Below, one piece after another: positions 1 through 11,209 of a DNA stretch of 64,000 nt. The notes beneath the pieces are model-generated. The model saw only the letters and a program-made list of their open reading frames with translations, was not told where the DNA came from and did no database searches. Source of the stretch: Dactylonectria macrodidyma (lineage: Eukaryota > Ascomycota > Sordariomycetes > Hypocreales > Nectriaceae); NCBI GenBank assembly GCA_020744425.1, contig JAGMUV010000010.1:2066176-2130175 (forward strand), read 5' to 3'. How positions within the stretch are numbered: the stretch's first letter is position 1; each line of letters opens with the position of its first letter. The translations under genes and the position numbers were made by a program.

Positions 1-3000
1 GTGCGCAAACGTGCTGGTATACATGAAGAAGATCCAAAGATGCAAAAACATAGTGAAACCTCGTGAATGGACAGAATTAGTCCATTCCGCATTGTTATAG
101 AGACCGATCGGGTAGTAAAAGCAGATATATGAGAAAACCGACATAATCTGCCCTCGGGTTAGTTTCTTCCACCTAGTGTACTACCAAAGGTCTACTCACT
201 GAATTCCAAGCCAGCTCGACAAGGATATTGGCAGTCATAAAAGCCTTCCATGAGTACGCCTTGGAGGGACGCTCTCGGGCCTCGTACATAACACGCTGTG
301 AGGCGAAGACTGGCATAATCTGGTTCACCAGGTTGGGGAACAGACTCAAGAACATGAAGATGCCAAACATTTGGTTTGTAAGGCCACGCTGGGTATTATC
401 GCCGTTCAAGAACGACAGGCCGGTGAAGAGCGACTGTACTAGTTAGCATTTGTTTCTGTTTCATTGAGTCATAGTTGTAGAGTCCTTACCGAGCCGAGAG
501 AGAGAAGGACTTTCGCGTAGATGTATCCGGGGCTTCGCCAATACTGTTCAAAGACTCGCTTTGTCACCCGTGTATGTTGCTCGATAGTAGATGCCGCAAA
601 CTCCTTGTACACTGAAGGGTCTTCGTTCGTCTGCTCGGAACCGGCAGGAGCCGTAAGCCGTCCAAGCTCTTCCTGAACCCCTCGATACTCCTCGCTGTTT
701 CGCCAAACCGCCGGCCAGTCGGTGTCGGTGGTTGCGCCGGGTGCCGCACCGATGACCTCAAGCATATACTCGGCGGGGTTCGACCCCGTAGGAAGATCAT
801 GGGCTCCGTTGCGGGTGAAATAGTCGACGAGGGTGCAAGAACCCTTGCCGATGTCGCCAAAATAGATAGTCTTGCCCTTCGATAGCAACAACAGCCGGTC
901 GAACCTTTGAAAGAGCATAGCAGAAGGCTGGTGGATAGTGCAGAGGATAGCTTGTCCGTTTTTAGTCAACTTCTCCATGAGGTTGCAAATCGACCAGGAA
1001 GTCTGACTATCCAAGCCTGAGGTAGGCTCATCAAAGAAGAGAAGAAGCTGGGGACGCGCCGCAAGCTCCACACCAATCGTCAGTCGCTTTCGCTGTTCAA
1101 CGTTGAGACCTTCTCCAGGAACTCCAATAATAGCATCAGCATAGTCCTCCATGCTGAGCAGACCGATAACCGTATCCACGTAATCCATCTTTTCCTGCCG
1201 ACTATACTGGGATGGCTGTCGCAGGAGGGCACTGAATGTAAGAGCCTCACGGACCGTAGAAGTAGGAAGATGGAGATCCTGTTGCTGAACGTAACCGGTC
1301 TTTCGCTGGAAGGACTCATCGCGAAGTTTCCCGTTAACAAGCATATCGCCTGAAACTACACCCATGGTCACGCGACTGGCAAGGACATCAAGAAGCGTAG
1401 TCTTGCCAGCTCCGGATGAACCCTGTATTTATCAATTAATCAAAGTCCACGGGGAAACCAGGGTACAGAAACTCTTACCATCAGTGCTGTCAGCGTGCCT
1501 GGCTTGACCCAGCCATCAACTTGATCCAAAATCCGACGAGGCTCTCCCTTGATCTTGATGTCGTAACAAACATTGCCCCAGTGGAACACAGAGGTTTGTT
1601 TTTCAACTTCAGCCCCTGAGGTATTGCCGTCGTACACTTGGCGGTTGTCTACAGTCACAGGGCCGCTCTCGATATCATTTGGCGACTTCTTGAGATGTTT
1701 CATAGCCTTGCGAAGGTACACTAGCACCTCACCCTTAGATCGCTCAGACGCAACATACTCAGTGGCCACAAGGTGTAGCACGAGATAGAGCACCGCAAAT
1801 GCGATCATAACGCCCCAGTTCCGCCATCGATGTGAGATGTCATACCCGTAGGCAACCTTTAGGTATACGGTGCCGCTGACGAAATCTTGCCCAGGGATCG
1901 ATCCTTGCGACGCACATGCTCTGCCGCTCCGCGAGACATTGTCATACCCAGCGCCGGACGGGACGTAGTTAGCACATGTGAAGTCCCTGCCGGCAAATTC
2001 GTTAAGCATGATGGACTCGAGGCCGTAGTAGATGGGGTTAGCCCAGCGACACCAGCTAATCCAGCTGCGCATATACTGCGTGGGGATCGTAAAGCCTGTG
2101 TATAAGACCAAGCCGAGCAGGATAATGGCGGATGGAGCCATGGCCTGAGCAATTGACTTCGTGACAGATGCGATCAGCCGAAAGAGCATTGACATAGTCA
2201 TGGTGGTTGTGAAGATCACCATGAGAAAAAAGAAGAACGCCCCTGGTTCCCGGCGGAGGTTGCCCATGAAGTACAGAGTGATGTTGGTAATGACGGCGTT
2301 CATAATTTTGTACGGCAGATCAACTACCATAGAAGAGAGTGCCTCTGCGCTCGGGTGATATAGCGCATACCTAGCATGCTTCTCAATGATCTTGCGCTTA
2401 GCATATAGAGATATAATCTCTAAAATGCTGCTAAATGCGTTCATGAGGATAATGAAGAATAGTAGGACGGCGCGGTTTTGGAGGGATGCTGTGGTCTCAG
2501 ATAGGTTGTAGAAGATGCTGCTAACGATGATGGCCTGGAGGAAGTTGGTAACTAGCATTGTCAAAGTCAAGCTAGGGTCCGTCTTAAGCATGACAACACT
2601 TCGCCATAACGTCAGGCTCATCTGCTGGAAATAGGAGAGTGTAAACGGAGACATGGCACGCTGAGCTGACGATTGGTCCATACGTCGAGACTCAAGGAAT
2701 CTGTCGTAATGCTCGCCGTGGAAAGGGTGTCGTTGAATGTAATCCTCGATTTCCTCCACAAGTAGTGTACGGTCGCGGCTTTCCTTCCATGCTCGGGCGA
2801 AGTCTTCAGCGGTCCGAGGCGTTTTGTTCTCCCAGCCGGGGCGAATGATGCGTTCTTGGGGGCTTGTCATGGAGGTCAAGAAATCGGCTGTCGTTTGTTG
2901 GTCTGGGCACACAAATCCGAGCTCCTCGAAATAGCTCTGAGCCCTCGAGGTTTTGCCAAAGAAGATTTGCCGGCCCTTGTACAGGACAAGAACCTTTTCG

Positions 3001-4112
3001 AAAAGCTGCTCAGAGATTAGTATGGCTGCTTAGCAGGCGAGGATGCTATTCCATATACTCACGTCATAAGCATCCTGGGGTGCTTGATAAATGGCGACAC
3101 ACGAAGTGCAACCCATGACATCAGCCTGTGTCCGTAAGGTCCGGCAAAACTCCACTGCATTCGCACTATCAAGACCTCGAGTACTGTTGTCCCAGCACTG
3201 TAACGGGGAATAGCTTAGGGACGCCTCGGCAATTGTGACACGCTTCCTCTCGCCACCGCTAACCCCGCGGACAAAGTCATCGCCCACGCGGGTATTCTTG
3301 GTGTGCGAGATTCCAAACATCGCCATAGTAACATCACGAAGATGTTCGACATACTCCTTTCGAGTAATTCCCGCAGGGATGTTCTTAGGGCACCGAGCAG
3401 CCGCTGAAAAGTATAGGGTATCGCCGACGGTAAGTTGCGGAAAGTGGTGATCAACCTCAGCGGTATAGATCGCTTCACCCCGGAACGCAGTCCTGATCTG
3501 GTCGGGGTGGATGCCTTGATAGTTGAGCGTGGAAGACTCTTGGATATGGAAGCCGTGGGTTTCGCCAGCGACTGTTTTGAGGAATGTCGAACAGCCAGAG
3601 CCTGGGGGACCGAGCACGCAAAGCATCTCGCCACTGTGGACGACACCCTCCAGATCATGCAGGATATCCACGCGCTCCTGTTTCTTATTGAGCACCTTCT
3701 TGGCTAAGGTCACAGCATCCAGAAAGATGTTTCCCACGCTCTTCTGGAAGTCGGTGTCCGTACCGAAGCCGTAGACGTTGAGGTTCTGGAAGGCGATGCC
3801 TGTTGTCTTGGGCGGATTTCCTTCGAGAGACTCCTTCCTGACCTTGTAGAACGCCTTGGCCCATTGCTTCGCGTTGAACTTGTCACTATTGGGATCCAGA
3901 GGCCCATCTCCAGGGAGAGGAAACAGCGACGCTGGAGCACCTGTACCCTGAGATCGAGTCGTTAACCTCCTGGCAAGCTGGAGCATCTCATCATGAACCC
4001 CCTCCTCTCCCTCGTCAGGAGCTAAGGTATTGAATGAACCTCGAGACGATATCGCATTTTCCGCCGCCAGAGCCGGCTTCTCGATCCTAGAGCCGATGCC
4101 GTCGGAGGGCAT
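1..4112 (-). CDS. PDR-type ABC-G multidrug transporter, partial at its 3' end
   Basis: Full-size pleiotropic drug resistance exporter of the plasma membrane, built as NBD-TMD-NBD-TMD. Five exons join in phase 0: 4112-3063, 3005-1479, 1422-490, 433-200 and 147-1. The introns (3006-3062, 1423-1478, 434-489, 148-199) are 52-57 bp with GT/AG ends, several with a CTAAC-like branch site. The first NBD has the fungal PDR Walker [10 protein letters not shown] (residues about 168-178), signature VSGGERKR and the degenerate Walker [11 protein letters not shown]. The second has [11 protein letters not shown], an altered signature LNVEQRKRL and [10 protein letters not shown]. Between them lies a hydrophobic domain ending in the extracellular-loop sequence [10 protein letters not shown]. 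About 1,297 codons are present; PDR proteins usually have 1,400-1,500, so the last helices lie outside the window. I chose the ATG at 4112 (MPSDGIG) because the in-frame sequence upstream looks like leader. No stop or frameshift is seen. The substrate cannot be inferred. Confidence 0.93.
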
Positions 4113-6695
4113 CGTGTCGCGTTTCTCGTGTCCGCGAGATTTAGTGAAGAAAGAGATTGAAATGAGGTTCAAAGAATGAATAGCATCAAAAAGATGAGGA
4201 AAATTGTAAGAAAAAAGGATAAAAAATACACCAGGTTCCCCTCGCAACTGATCGTTAGATATCAGTCAGCGGTTAAGGACTTGGATGCGTGTCTGCTCAA
4301 GTCTGAGACGTTCCAAGCATCCTCTAATATATACTGAGCTCGGCTTCGCTATCGTAATACAAAACCCTCCCTCCGGGCCTGACGGCGCTATAGGTGGCCG
4401 GATGCCGGAATTGTGGGACGGACATTCGGCTTCAACCGTTTGGCGACAAGGTGAATTTTGGTGCGCTGGCCCGTGACTACGCCGTGTGGCAAGACTTACC
4501 ACAGTCAAAAAGGGATAAGATTAGTTCTCCCAGGTGTGTTAGGCCCCACCAGTGTCTCATATCATTGCCAAGCCGCGTCCAGTCCTTGCCAAAGCCGAAG
4601 CGCGATTCTAGGGTTCCAAATCCCGGCCCCTGTCCTCACCTCTTGAGACTAGACCAAGATGAGGACAAACTGCCCACTCCATCCTTGTCGGACAAACGGA
4701 CTCCTGAAATTATCCGCCGACTAAAAAGTGTTCCAAGTGAATTTGGCTCCCGAACTTTCCGTCGACCAACTGAATCTTGTCTTGCAAGATCGGGCAGCGA
4801 CGAGACTGACTACTCACTCTTGCCGTAATTTGGGATCTGAATTATAAGAAGAACAGATCCCATTGGCCTTTCTAAAACACCGCATCTGAGCATTTTCCTG
4901 GTTCTGTCATCTTTTATAGATTCAGCTACGCGGCTCTAAGGCAGTCTTAGTAAGTTAGCGGTAAGCCTGGTAGTGAAAACGACCTCCCCCCTGCCCCCCG
5001 CTTGATCCAAGACTCGAGAAGAATTTAGGTTTGTACATATATCTTGGCTACAAGTCTCGCAAGGCAACCTGACCTTGCTCATTAACCCCGACTAGATAGC
5101 AGCAGCCATCGCTGCTTTCCATGCTATAAATTGTACATATAGTTGCACCAGGTTCGATGACTGTGTTAAGCCTACCTACCTGTAATGTGTGCTCGACTTA
5201 GTGCATGCGATATGGTTGAGTCCATCTAACAGTTCTCCTAATATTAGTGAAGCTGTGTCCTCCAAAAATAACGTGACAACTGGAACGTCTCGCTTTGACT
5301 GCTTGTACCTATAAGGAAGTCACGATATATTGATTATGCACGCAATTAGAGGAACCCCTACATTTTCAATGCTGTGAAGCTCCAAAGATTACTTTTATCT
5401 ACCTCCAAAGGTAATGACTCAACGCCACCCAATGATAGTTGAAAGACGACATATTTCAATGCTAAGGAAAAAAATTAGGGTGGTTTCTTGGTGACCATCC
5501 TTCTTCATACCCACTGCAAAGATAACCATCGTTACATAGCTTGGGTGAGCCCTGTGATGATGGCCATGTAGTATCTGTGTATTTCGTAACCTCTCCCTCT
5601 AGTTCCCACCCCTTGGAGTTAGGAACATTCAGATTTCCCTAGCTTCCTAATACAGCATAGCCTAGCGAAAGCTCGGCGAGTCCTCCCTAATTTGGTTCCA
5701 AAAGGCCACCCATTCTCATTTAACCACCACGTGCCTAGGTCGACCGTCATTGTCCAATTCAACATTTACACCCTGGACCTACCCTAGACCTCAGGATAGA
5801 CAAGCTGTCACACCTAGTGTCTAAGACATCGGAGTTGACCTCATTTGCGTCGTTTTTCTTTTCACTCCAGCCATTCATGCCTTTTCGGATTGTAATCACC
5901 CTTCGAGTCAACACTGGTGCCCAAAATGGCCAAGTCATTTAATTCCCAAGACCACATCCACCCCGATCGTAGGGGTCGAAACAAGACTGGACGTACGCCT
6001 TTGCAAGACGGCGAAATGGTCGCGGCCAACACGATTAACCACGGTGCCCTCTTTGGACAGATGACGGATAAAGATCTATCTACATTCTTATCTTCGTCCA
6101 CCTCTGCCCCCTTTACCTCGTCTACCTCCCCTATTTCCTCTAACACCGCCTTGTGAGCTAGTGAGAACTCTTTTAAACCCTCCCGAGTGCTGACTTCCAC
6201 TATCTATACTTTTAAAAACCCGAAGATGATCTGGATGTGACGCTGCTAATGTCACGAGGTCGGCGTCAACTCCCCGACGTGTAATCACCATTTTAACACG
6301 CGTCCTCGAACCGTTCTTCTCTAAGACATCAAATACTCTCAATATTGTCTCGGGTAAGCTCAGGTTCAGGCCGCTGTCGCCATCTGGACTGATAGTGTGT
6401 CGGGGCTGAGGGCCCCGGGGCCCGGGACCCGGACAGTCACGTTACCTGTAGCTAGCTATAAGAGGCAGCAGATTTCCCAGACTTAGATAGAAAAACAATG
6501 CTTCTTCCTTTTTTTACTTGATTTTTCCTGATTTTCCTAGCCTTGATTTTCTTATTCTATTTTACTTAATTAACTGATATCCTTCTTCCTTTTCCAGCTA
6601 GCTGCTTAGCTGATGATTTTATCTGCATTTTTGGCTATTTATTTCCTAGGCCTTATCTTGCCATCCTTCGCCCTCCTTTCAGGCCCAGCTCGCCG
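4113..6695. other. Upstream region of the ABC transporter, no supported gene
   Basis: Mixed-composition intergenic DNA. The first kilobase is the likely promoter of the transporter. Open frames exist (for example 144 codons at 4394-4828 plus, 84 codons at 6088-6342 minus), but none shows a recognisable motif, and overlapping frames on both strands are equally open, so I do not call them genes. A perfect 14-bp GC palindrome lies at 6410-6423. Pyrimidine-rich, RIP-poor sequence precedes the next gene remnant. Confidence 0.5.
6410..6423. repeat. 14-bp perfect GC palindrome
   Basis: GGGCCCCGGGGCCC is its own reverse complement and sits inside a short GC-only patch that contrasts with its surroundings. 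Function unknown. Confidence 0.5.
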
Positions 6696-7767
6696 TCACT
6701 TCGGGTGGTTGTTTGTCCCCCTGCCCAACACAATAGCCTCAATATCGACAACTATGTATACTACGGGAGTGTTCCGCAGACAAGCGCCAAGTAGCAGCGC
6801 GAGATCCGGTGCGTCGTTCCGTTGCTCTATCTGAGTCTTTAACGACGCCGCGGCAGACTCTGTTTTGTTGGAAAGAAACAATACCGTGGCCTGTTTGAGT
6901 AAGTACTTCAGAACTTCATCCGTGGACTGCAGGCGTGTTGTGTCACTATCCGCGCTTGAGTCGAGTGCCCAGAGAGTGGGAACGCCGGCCGTCATCAAAA
7001 CTTCAACGATAGAAACGGCCAGGTCCTTGGACGAATTTCTCGACCCAACTGGACATTGCAAAACTAGCAACGACGAGTTCGCAGCATGAGACCATGGCCG
7101 AAGTGCAGGTGTATAGCTAGGGAATGTGCCTGGACTTAGCTTTTGCCTAACGCGCCTGTTGCGCATACTCAGATTGTACTGGTATGTAATCATTGGATCG
7201 GACTGTGGCATGTTCGGCTGAGCCTGGATCATGCCCAAGAGTTGAATATGCGAAATGGTGTTGTCAGTGTTGACGAAGCTGCTCGACAGCAAACTCGTCA
7301 GAGCTGGGCAGCAGAATCAGTGACGACGTTGCGAATATTGCGTAAACGGTCGGAATCTTACATTTTATCATTTCCTGGGCTACCCTAACTTCTCCTCGCA
7401 AGGTAACCAGCTCGGTATTGCTGAAATCGACTTTTTGGTGCATTTCTCGCTGCTCAGCCCGGGACCCATGGGCTGCGAGGTTGTCAACCGCCACCGAAAG
7501 CGACTCGATGTCGCTGAGAAGGCCAGTAAAGCGGAGCTCAACGGGCCGTGACAGCGAGTGCCAGACGTGCTTAAGCCAATGCTCCTCGTACCAGCTCTTA
7601 GCCCGGAGAAGAAACTTGATAATGTGCGCGTATAGTTGTGCGACGGCCCTCTTCATGCGCGGCGTCGGATACAGTATGAGGGATAGCCCTGTTCGGGGGA
7701 GCGCCGTAGCCACCTGAGTCAGACCATCTGCGAGAGTAGAGATGGTGGCTTCGTGGTTGAGAAAGGT
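6696..7767 (-). pseudogene. DUF7708-type (STAND-like N-terminal) protein, truncated
   Basis: Two exons can be joined: 7767-7362 and 7303-6696, with a 58-bp intron (GTAAG...CAG at 7304-7361) that keeps frame. The translation has the pattern of the DUF7708 domain found at the N-terminus of fungal NACHT/ankyrin-type STAND proteins: ALPRTGLSLILYPT, RAVAQLYAHIIKFLLRAK, SLSRPVELRF, then YNLSMRNRR, a hydrophobic strand SLLVLQCP and a final VVYIVVDIEA. The exon beginning at 7767 follows a plausible CTAG acceptor, but the expected upstream exon is absent: the DNA to the right belongs to an unrelated GH3 gene. The frame stops at 6696, where related proteins continue. I read it as a fragment truncated at both ends; a short expressed protein is not excluded. 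Confidence 0.6.
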
Positions 7768-7782
7768 CTAGGGGTGCATTGG

Positions 7783-8040
7783 TTAAATCTGATAGATATC
7801 TTCTCGTTTGCCGTCTCTGTCACACGTGTTCTTGATGTTGACCTCGACCTCGAAACACTGGTTGGCGGTGTCGTCGGCGTTGTCGTCATCCAGATCTACC
7901 ATCGTCGGTGCACGCAGGGCCGCGTATTCAAACGTTGTATACGACAAACAGTAACCGAAGTAGACTAGCGGATCGTTTCGTAATTTCTCATTGTCCCGAT
8001 ACCCAAGGAACACACCCTCGCCGCCACACGAGGTCCCCAA
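7783..8040 (-). pseudogene. GH3 beta-glucosidase C-terminal fragment (Fn3-like domain)
   Basis: An 85-codon frame encodes the end of a glycoside hydrolase family 3 beta-glucosidase. EGVFLGYRDNEKL matches the usual EGV-x-VGYR-YY-K motif, and FGYCLSYTTFEYAAL matches FGYGLSYTTFEY. The next stretch, VEVNIKNTCDRDGK, matches V-V-KNTG-RDG of the Fn3-like domain. Two conserved glycines have become cysteine (FGYG to FGYC, NTG to NTC), and the catalytic N-terminal barrel is missing. It abuts the DUF7708 fragment on the same strand with no gap for a normal 3' end. A decayed remnant is more likely than a real gene. Confidence 0.6.
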
Positions 8041-10669
8041 CCTAACATTCCCCCAAGCTGTAGCCCTGCCGTCATGGGCCTAGGTCTTTCTGCTTCAGCT
8101 CCCTTTGGCCTAGGTAGTATGAGATATCTACTGGACCTAGTACTACATACTAAATCAACCTGAGTAGAGTTGATGTATTTCCCTCCAGTTGACAGGGATA
8201 GAGTTTGATGTCACGTACTAGCTATACTTGGATGTTTAGGAAATAACATAGCAAATTGCCTCATCCTCTCACATAGGAAAGAGTAGCAGAATTATGCTCT
8301 ATATACCTAGCCTCTCTTATTATAGCTAGAGCTAAGCTCGGATTATGTGACCCAGAAATTCTCATCTTAACTCAGTCCAAACTACCGATCCCTCATTCCA
8401 AAGCTCAGTGCGCGTTAGCTCCTTAGGTATTGGTCTCTTGAGGCTCTGATAGCCATTTGGTCGTAGTCGCCAGTTGATATCAGTCCTTATCTCGTGATGA
8501 TTGATTTATGCCCAGGGGATAGAGTTGAACTTTTTTATTGGACATAAACGCGTATAGGCGAGTCACGCGAGTACTCATCGCGTAAAGTAGGAGCTTTCTA
8601 CTTGATATTAGTGTTTAAGGGGGGTGACACCTTTGATGAACTTAGAGGCCTCGACTGCGACACTTCGAAGTTTTCCATCTTCACTACGCTGTGAAGATGA
8701 ATCCTATTAGACAACCGGTTTCTGCTAATGCGATTTACCAGTTTATTTTCTTGCTAGATATAAAATCTTTGTCCTCTAGGTATATCAGTTTGGGTGTCTT
8801 GCTGATGAAATTGCTACGCACCTGAGATTACGGCATTATGACATATAACTACATAGTGGAATGCAGGCTATATTGCAGAAGGGATGATGGTTGAAGGCCG
8901 TGAGTGGTGATAGAATCCGGGCACATGTCTTGTATGTATGTTGATTACATGACTGCCCAGAGCAGAGAGTTGTTTAACCACCTTCTATCTAAATTATTAT
9001 GATGACATTGCATTCATTTCGCCGGTATCTCGGCCACCTACTTAATTTGCAAATCGACACTTGAGCACGAACTTCCCAGGTGGAGTAGCTTAGATCAATC
9101 TAAAATGGACGTCAGTAAACAAGTCTCGAGTCCTTGGTTATGGCATTATGAAGTAACCATTTGGTAGTGTTGCCACCATCTATCAACGTCGGTCGTCATG
9201 TGCCAAGTTCCGATCGCCCCTCCCCGATGATGATGCTGTCAATTTGAAGCTAGTTTAGCTTCAGGCCGCCAATTAGCTAACTTATGTGGTGCAAATATTA
9301 TCATTTACGGAGCAAACAGCTCGGCCTTGCGACTTGACTCGGCACTCGAGACAACCTGCCTAACTAGGCAGAGTTAGGCTCTTCATTAAAGGGGAACCCC
9401 GGAATTCCAGCGCTTGGAGGCGCCATCAAAGATTTGCCGCGTGGGGGCCTGGGTTGCTAGTAAGACGAGTCACAGCTCGGAGCTGGCATCATAAGTAAAT
9501 CAACGAATAATTTCCTAAAAAGTTCTTTCTTCGATTATTTGCAGTCATATTGTTAGAAGGCACAAGGGCTTGCGATATGTCCATCTACACCCACAAAAGC
9601 ACTAACCGTTTCTCTGTCTGGTAGGGCAATCGCCGAAAGACCGCTTCCACACATACCGACTATCAATTTGCACGTACCAAGTCAGCCCTCCAGAATTTGA
9701 GCTTCGGAGACGACGCTATGAGGATGAAGGTGATGACATAACTTCAGGCACCATGAACATCACCATCGTTCTTGTTGCAGTATATGGGGTCGATAGACTA
9801 GGATTCCCACTCTTGGGATGTGATGGCGCACGACAATGGACGTGGAGCTAGGTCGACTCAACCATATGTTTTGCAGCTAGACCGACCTTTGCACTACCTG
9901 TCTCAACATTTCGGTCGTTTTCGATGAAGCCTGCCTTTGGATACATGCATTGGCCATTTGAAGCTCTCGTCTATACCTACTCCACGTGTCTAATCTCCTC
10001 CACCTTCGCAGCACTCGGTCATGCTTGGGCTCTCCCACCCGACGAACTGGTATAACTAACTGTGAGCTTTAATGTTGAGCAGCCTGAGACTATTGAAACG
10101 ACTTTGGCGGACGAGGAAGAAACCACACCCAAATGGCTAGTTATCTTTCCGGGGCCACTGGGGCCAATCGTGACTGACGCCGTCTCGCCGCCTCCAGCAG
10201 AGGTCGGCAGCGGCTGCTTCCAGCACCACCGCAGGTGAAGATGACGGGCCGGTCTCTTCAAGATAGCTAGGAAAGTGTCTAATTAGACGCTTTATCGGGT
10301 TGGATCGCCGCTGCGGATTGGGGCAAGGCTCGAAAAGATGAAGGTTGCAGCGGCAGATCCGGGCTTGGGTGGAAGACCGCGGACGCGGTCGGTCGGCTCG
10401 CTGGAAAAGGGCGTATTCGGTCGGATTCAAAGAGGTTTGATAGAAAAGCAGGAAATCCGCAATGAAATTGATAGTCATACAGTCTAGAAAATAACAGTGC
10501 CGTCCAGTCCCGCAGCTGAGAGGCTTCTCTGCCTCCCCAGCTGTTGAAGCTGACGTTCCTGATGATGGTCTTGTTCCTTGAAAAATCCCTAGAAAATCCC
10601 GAGACCTAGAGAGTTGAATCTCTAGTCCCCACAACCCTATCTAACCCCTGTTCCGCCACAATCGCATCA
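8041..10669. other. Gene-poor intergenic stretch
   Basis: No coding region, RNA gene or clear repeat recognised. Composition is mixed, without the dense TA-rich RIP pattern seen after 21 kb. Short overlapping frames at 10,019-10,634 on the minus strand lie downstream of the HET 3' fragment and look like its trailer rather than genes. Confidence 0.45.
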
Positions 10670-11200
10670 CTATACAAGTACAAATGTTTGCCTCCGAGTA
10701 GCGTCAAACAGTTTGGCTCTTTCCATCTCGGAGTTCTCTTCAAACCAAAAGAACCCTCCTGAACCAGGCCCCAAGGTGGTGACTGCTTTGATGTATCCGA
10801 CTCTCTCATGCATATCAGGAGACTTTCGCGAAACAGATACTGCCAAGCCAACAATGAAGAATCCGCTCCAGATGAACGGCAGAAAGTACTCTGGTACTAG
10901 GTCCATTTCCTTACCATCGGGCATGTACAGAACTGATGATTGGGGCGGCCAGTATTGGAGGTTGGCGATGAGTTTGTTCTTCCAACGGCGCAGAGAGAGA
11001 ATCTTTAAAGGAACACATTCGAGGCGAATGAAAGGGTGAAGCATACCGTCCTGGGAGAGGTGAGAGGCTCGCACTGCGATATCCTGGACTTGTTGGACGC
11101 TGATCAGACAGTCATCCTTGTTGTAAGAACGCACATCGAGGTTTTCGATGTGAGGATATAAAATACTTCGAACACCCGTTAAGTTGCCAAGGCAAGGGGC
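10670..11200 (-). pseudogene. Probable 3' part of the HET gene split by the Helitron
   Basis: An open frame of about 176 codons (11200 to the stop at 10670) lacks a start codon. It reads YPHIENLDVRSYN, then a beta-rich stretch, and ends in GFFIVGLAVSV...RVGYIKAVTTLG...RRQTFVLV. That arrangement (a hydrophobic GL-x-L-x strand, an R-x-GY strand, a closing charged-aromatic segment and a stop) resembles the C-terminal region of fungal HET proteins. It lies on the same strand and in the right order relative to the HET 5' part at 17,014-18,873, with the Helitron exactly between. Joining the two is inference from order, orientation and general resemblance. Another partial gene of unknown family is the alternative. 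Confidence 0.45.
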
Positions 11201-11207
11201 TTAACGG
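11176..11207. repeat. Nested inverted repeat (hairpin) near the Helitron 3' end
   Basis: CCGTTAAG (11176-11183) pairs with CTTAACGG (11200-11207). Inside it TTGCC (11184-11188) pairs with GGCAA (11191-11195), leaving a GGGG bulge. Helitrons usually carry a hairpin close to their 3' terminus, and this is the 3' side of the minus-strand element. No convincing CTRR end follows, so the assignment is tentative. Confidence 0.45.
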
Positions 11208-11209
11208 CT

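Noticed and set aside
4394..4828. 144-codon open frame upstream of the ABC transporter
   Set aside because: No recognisable motif, Pro/Ser/Arg-rich like translated promoter DNA, overlapping open frames in other phases; more likely regulatory region.
10019..10634. Two overlapping minus-strand frames of 80 and 165 codons
   Set aside because: They overlap in different phases downstream of the HET 3' fragment and show low-complexity Ser/Arg/Pro composition without family features.
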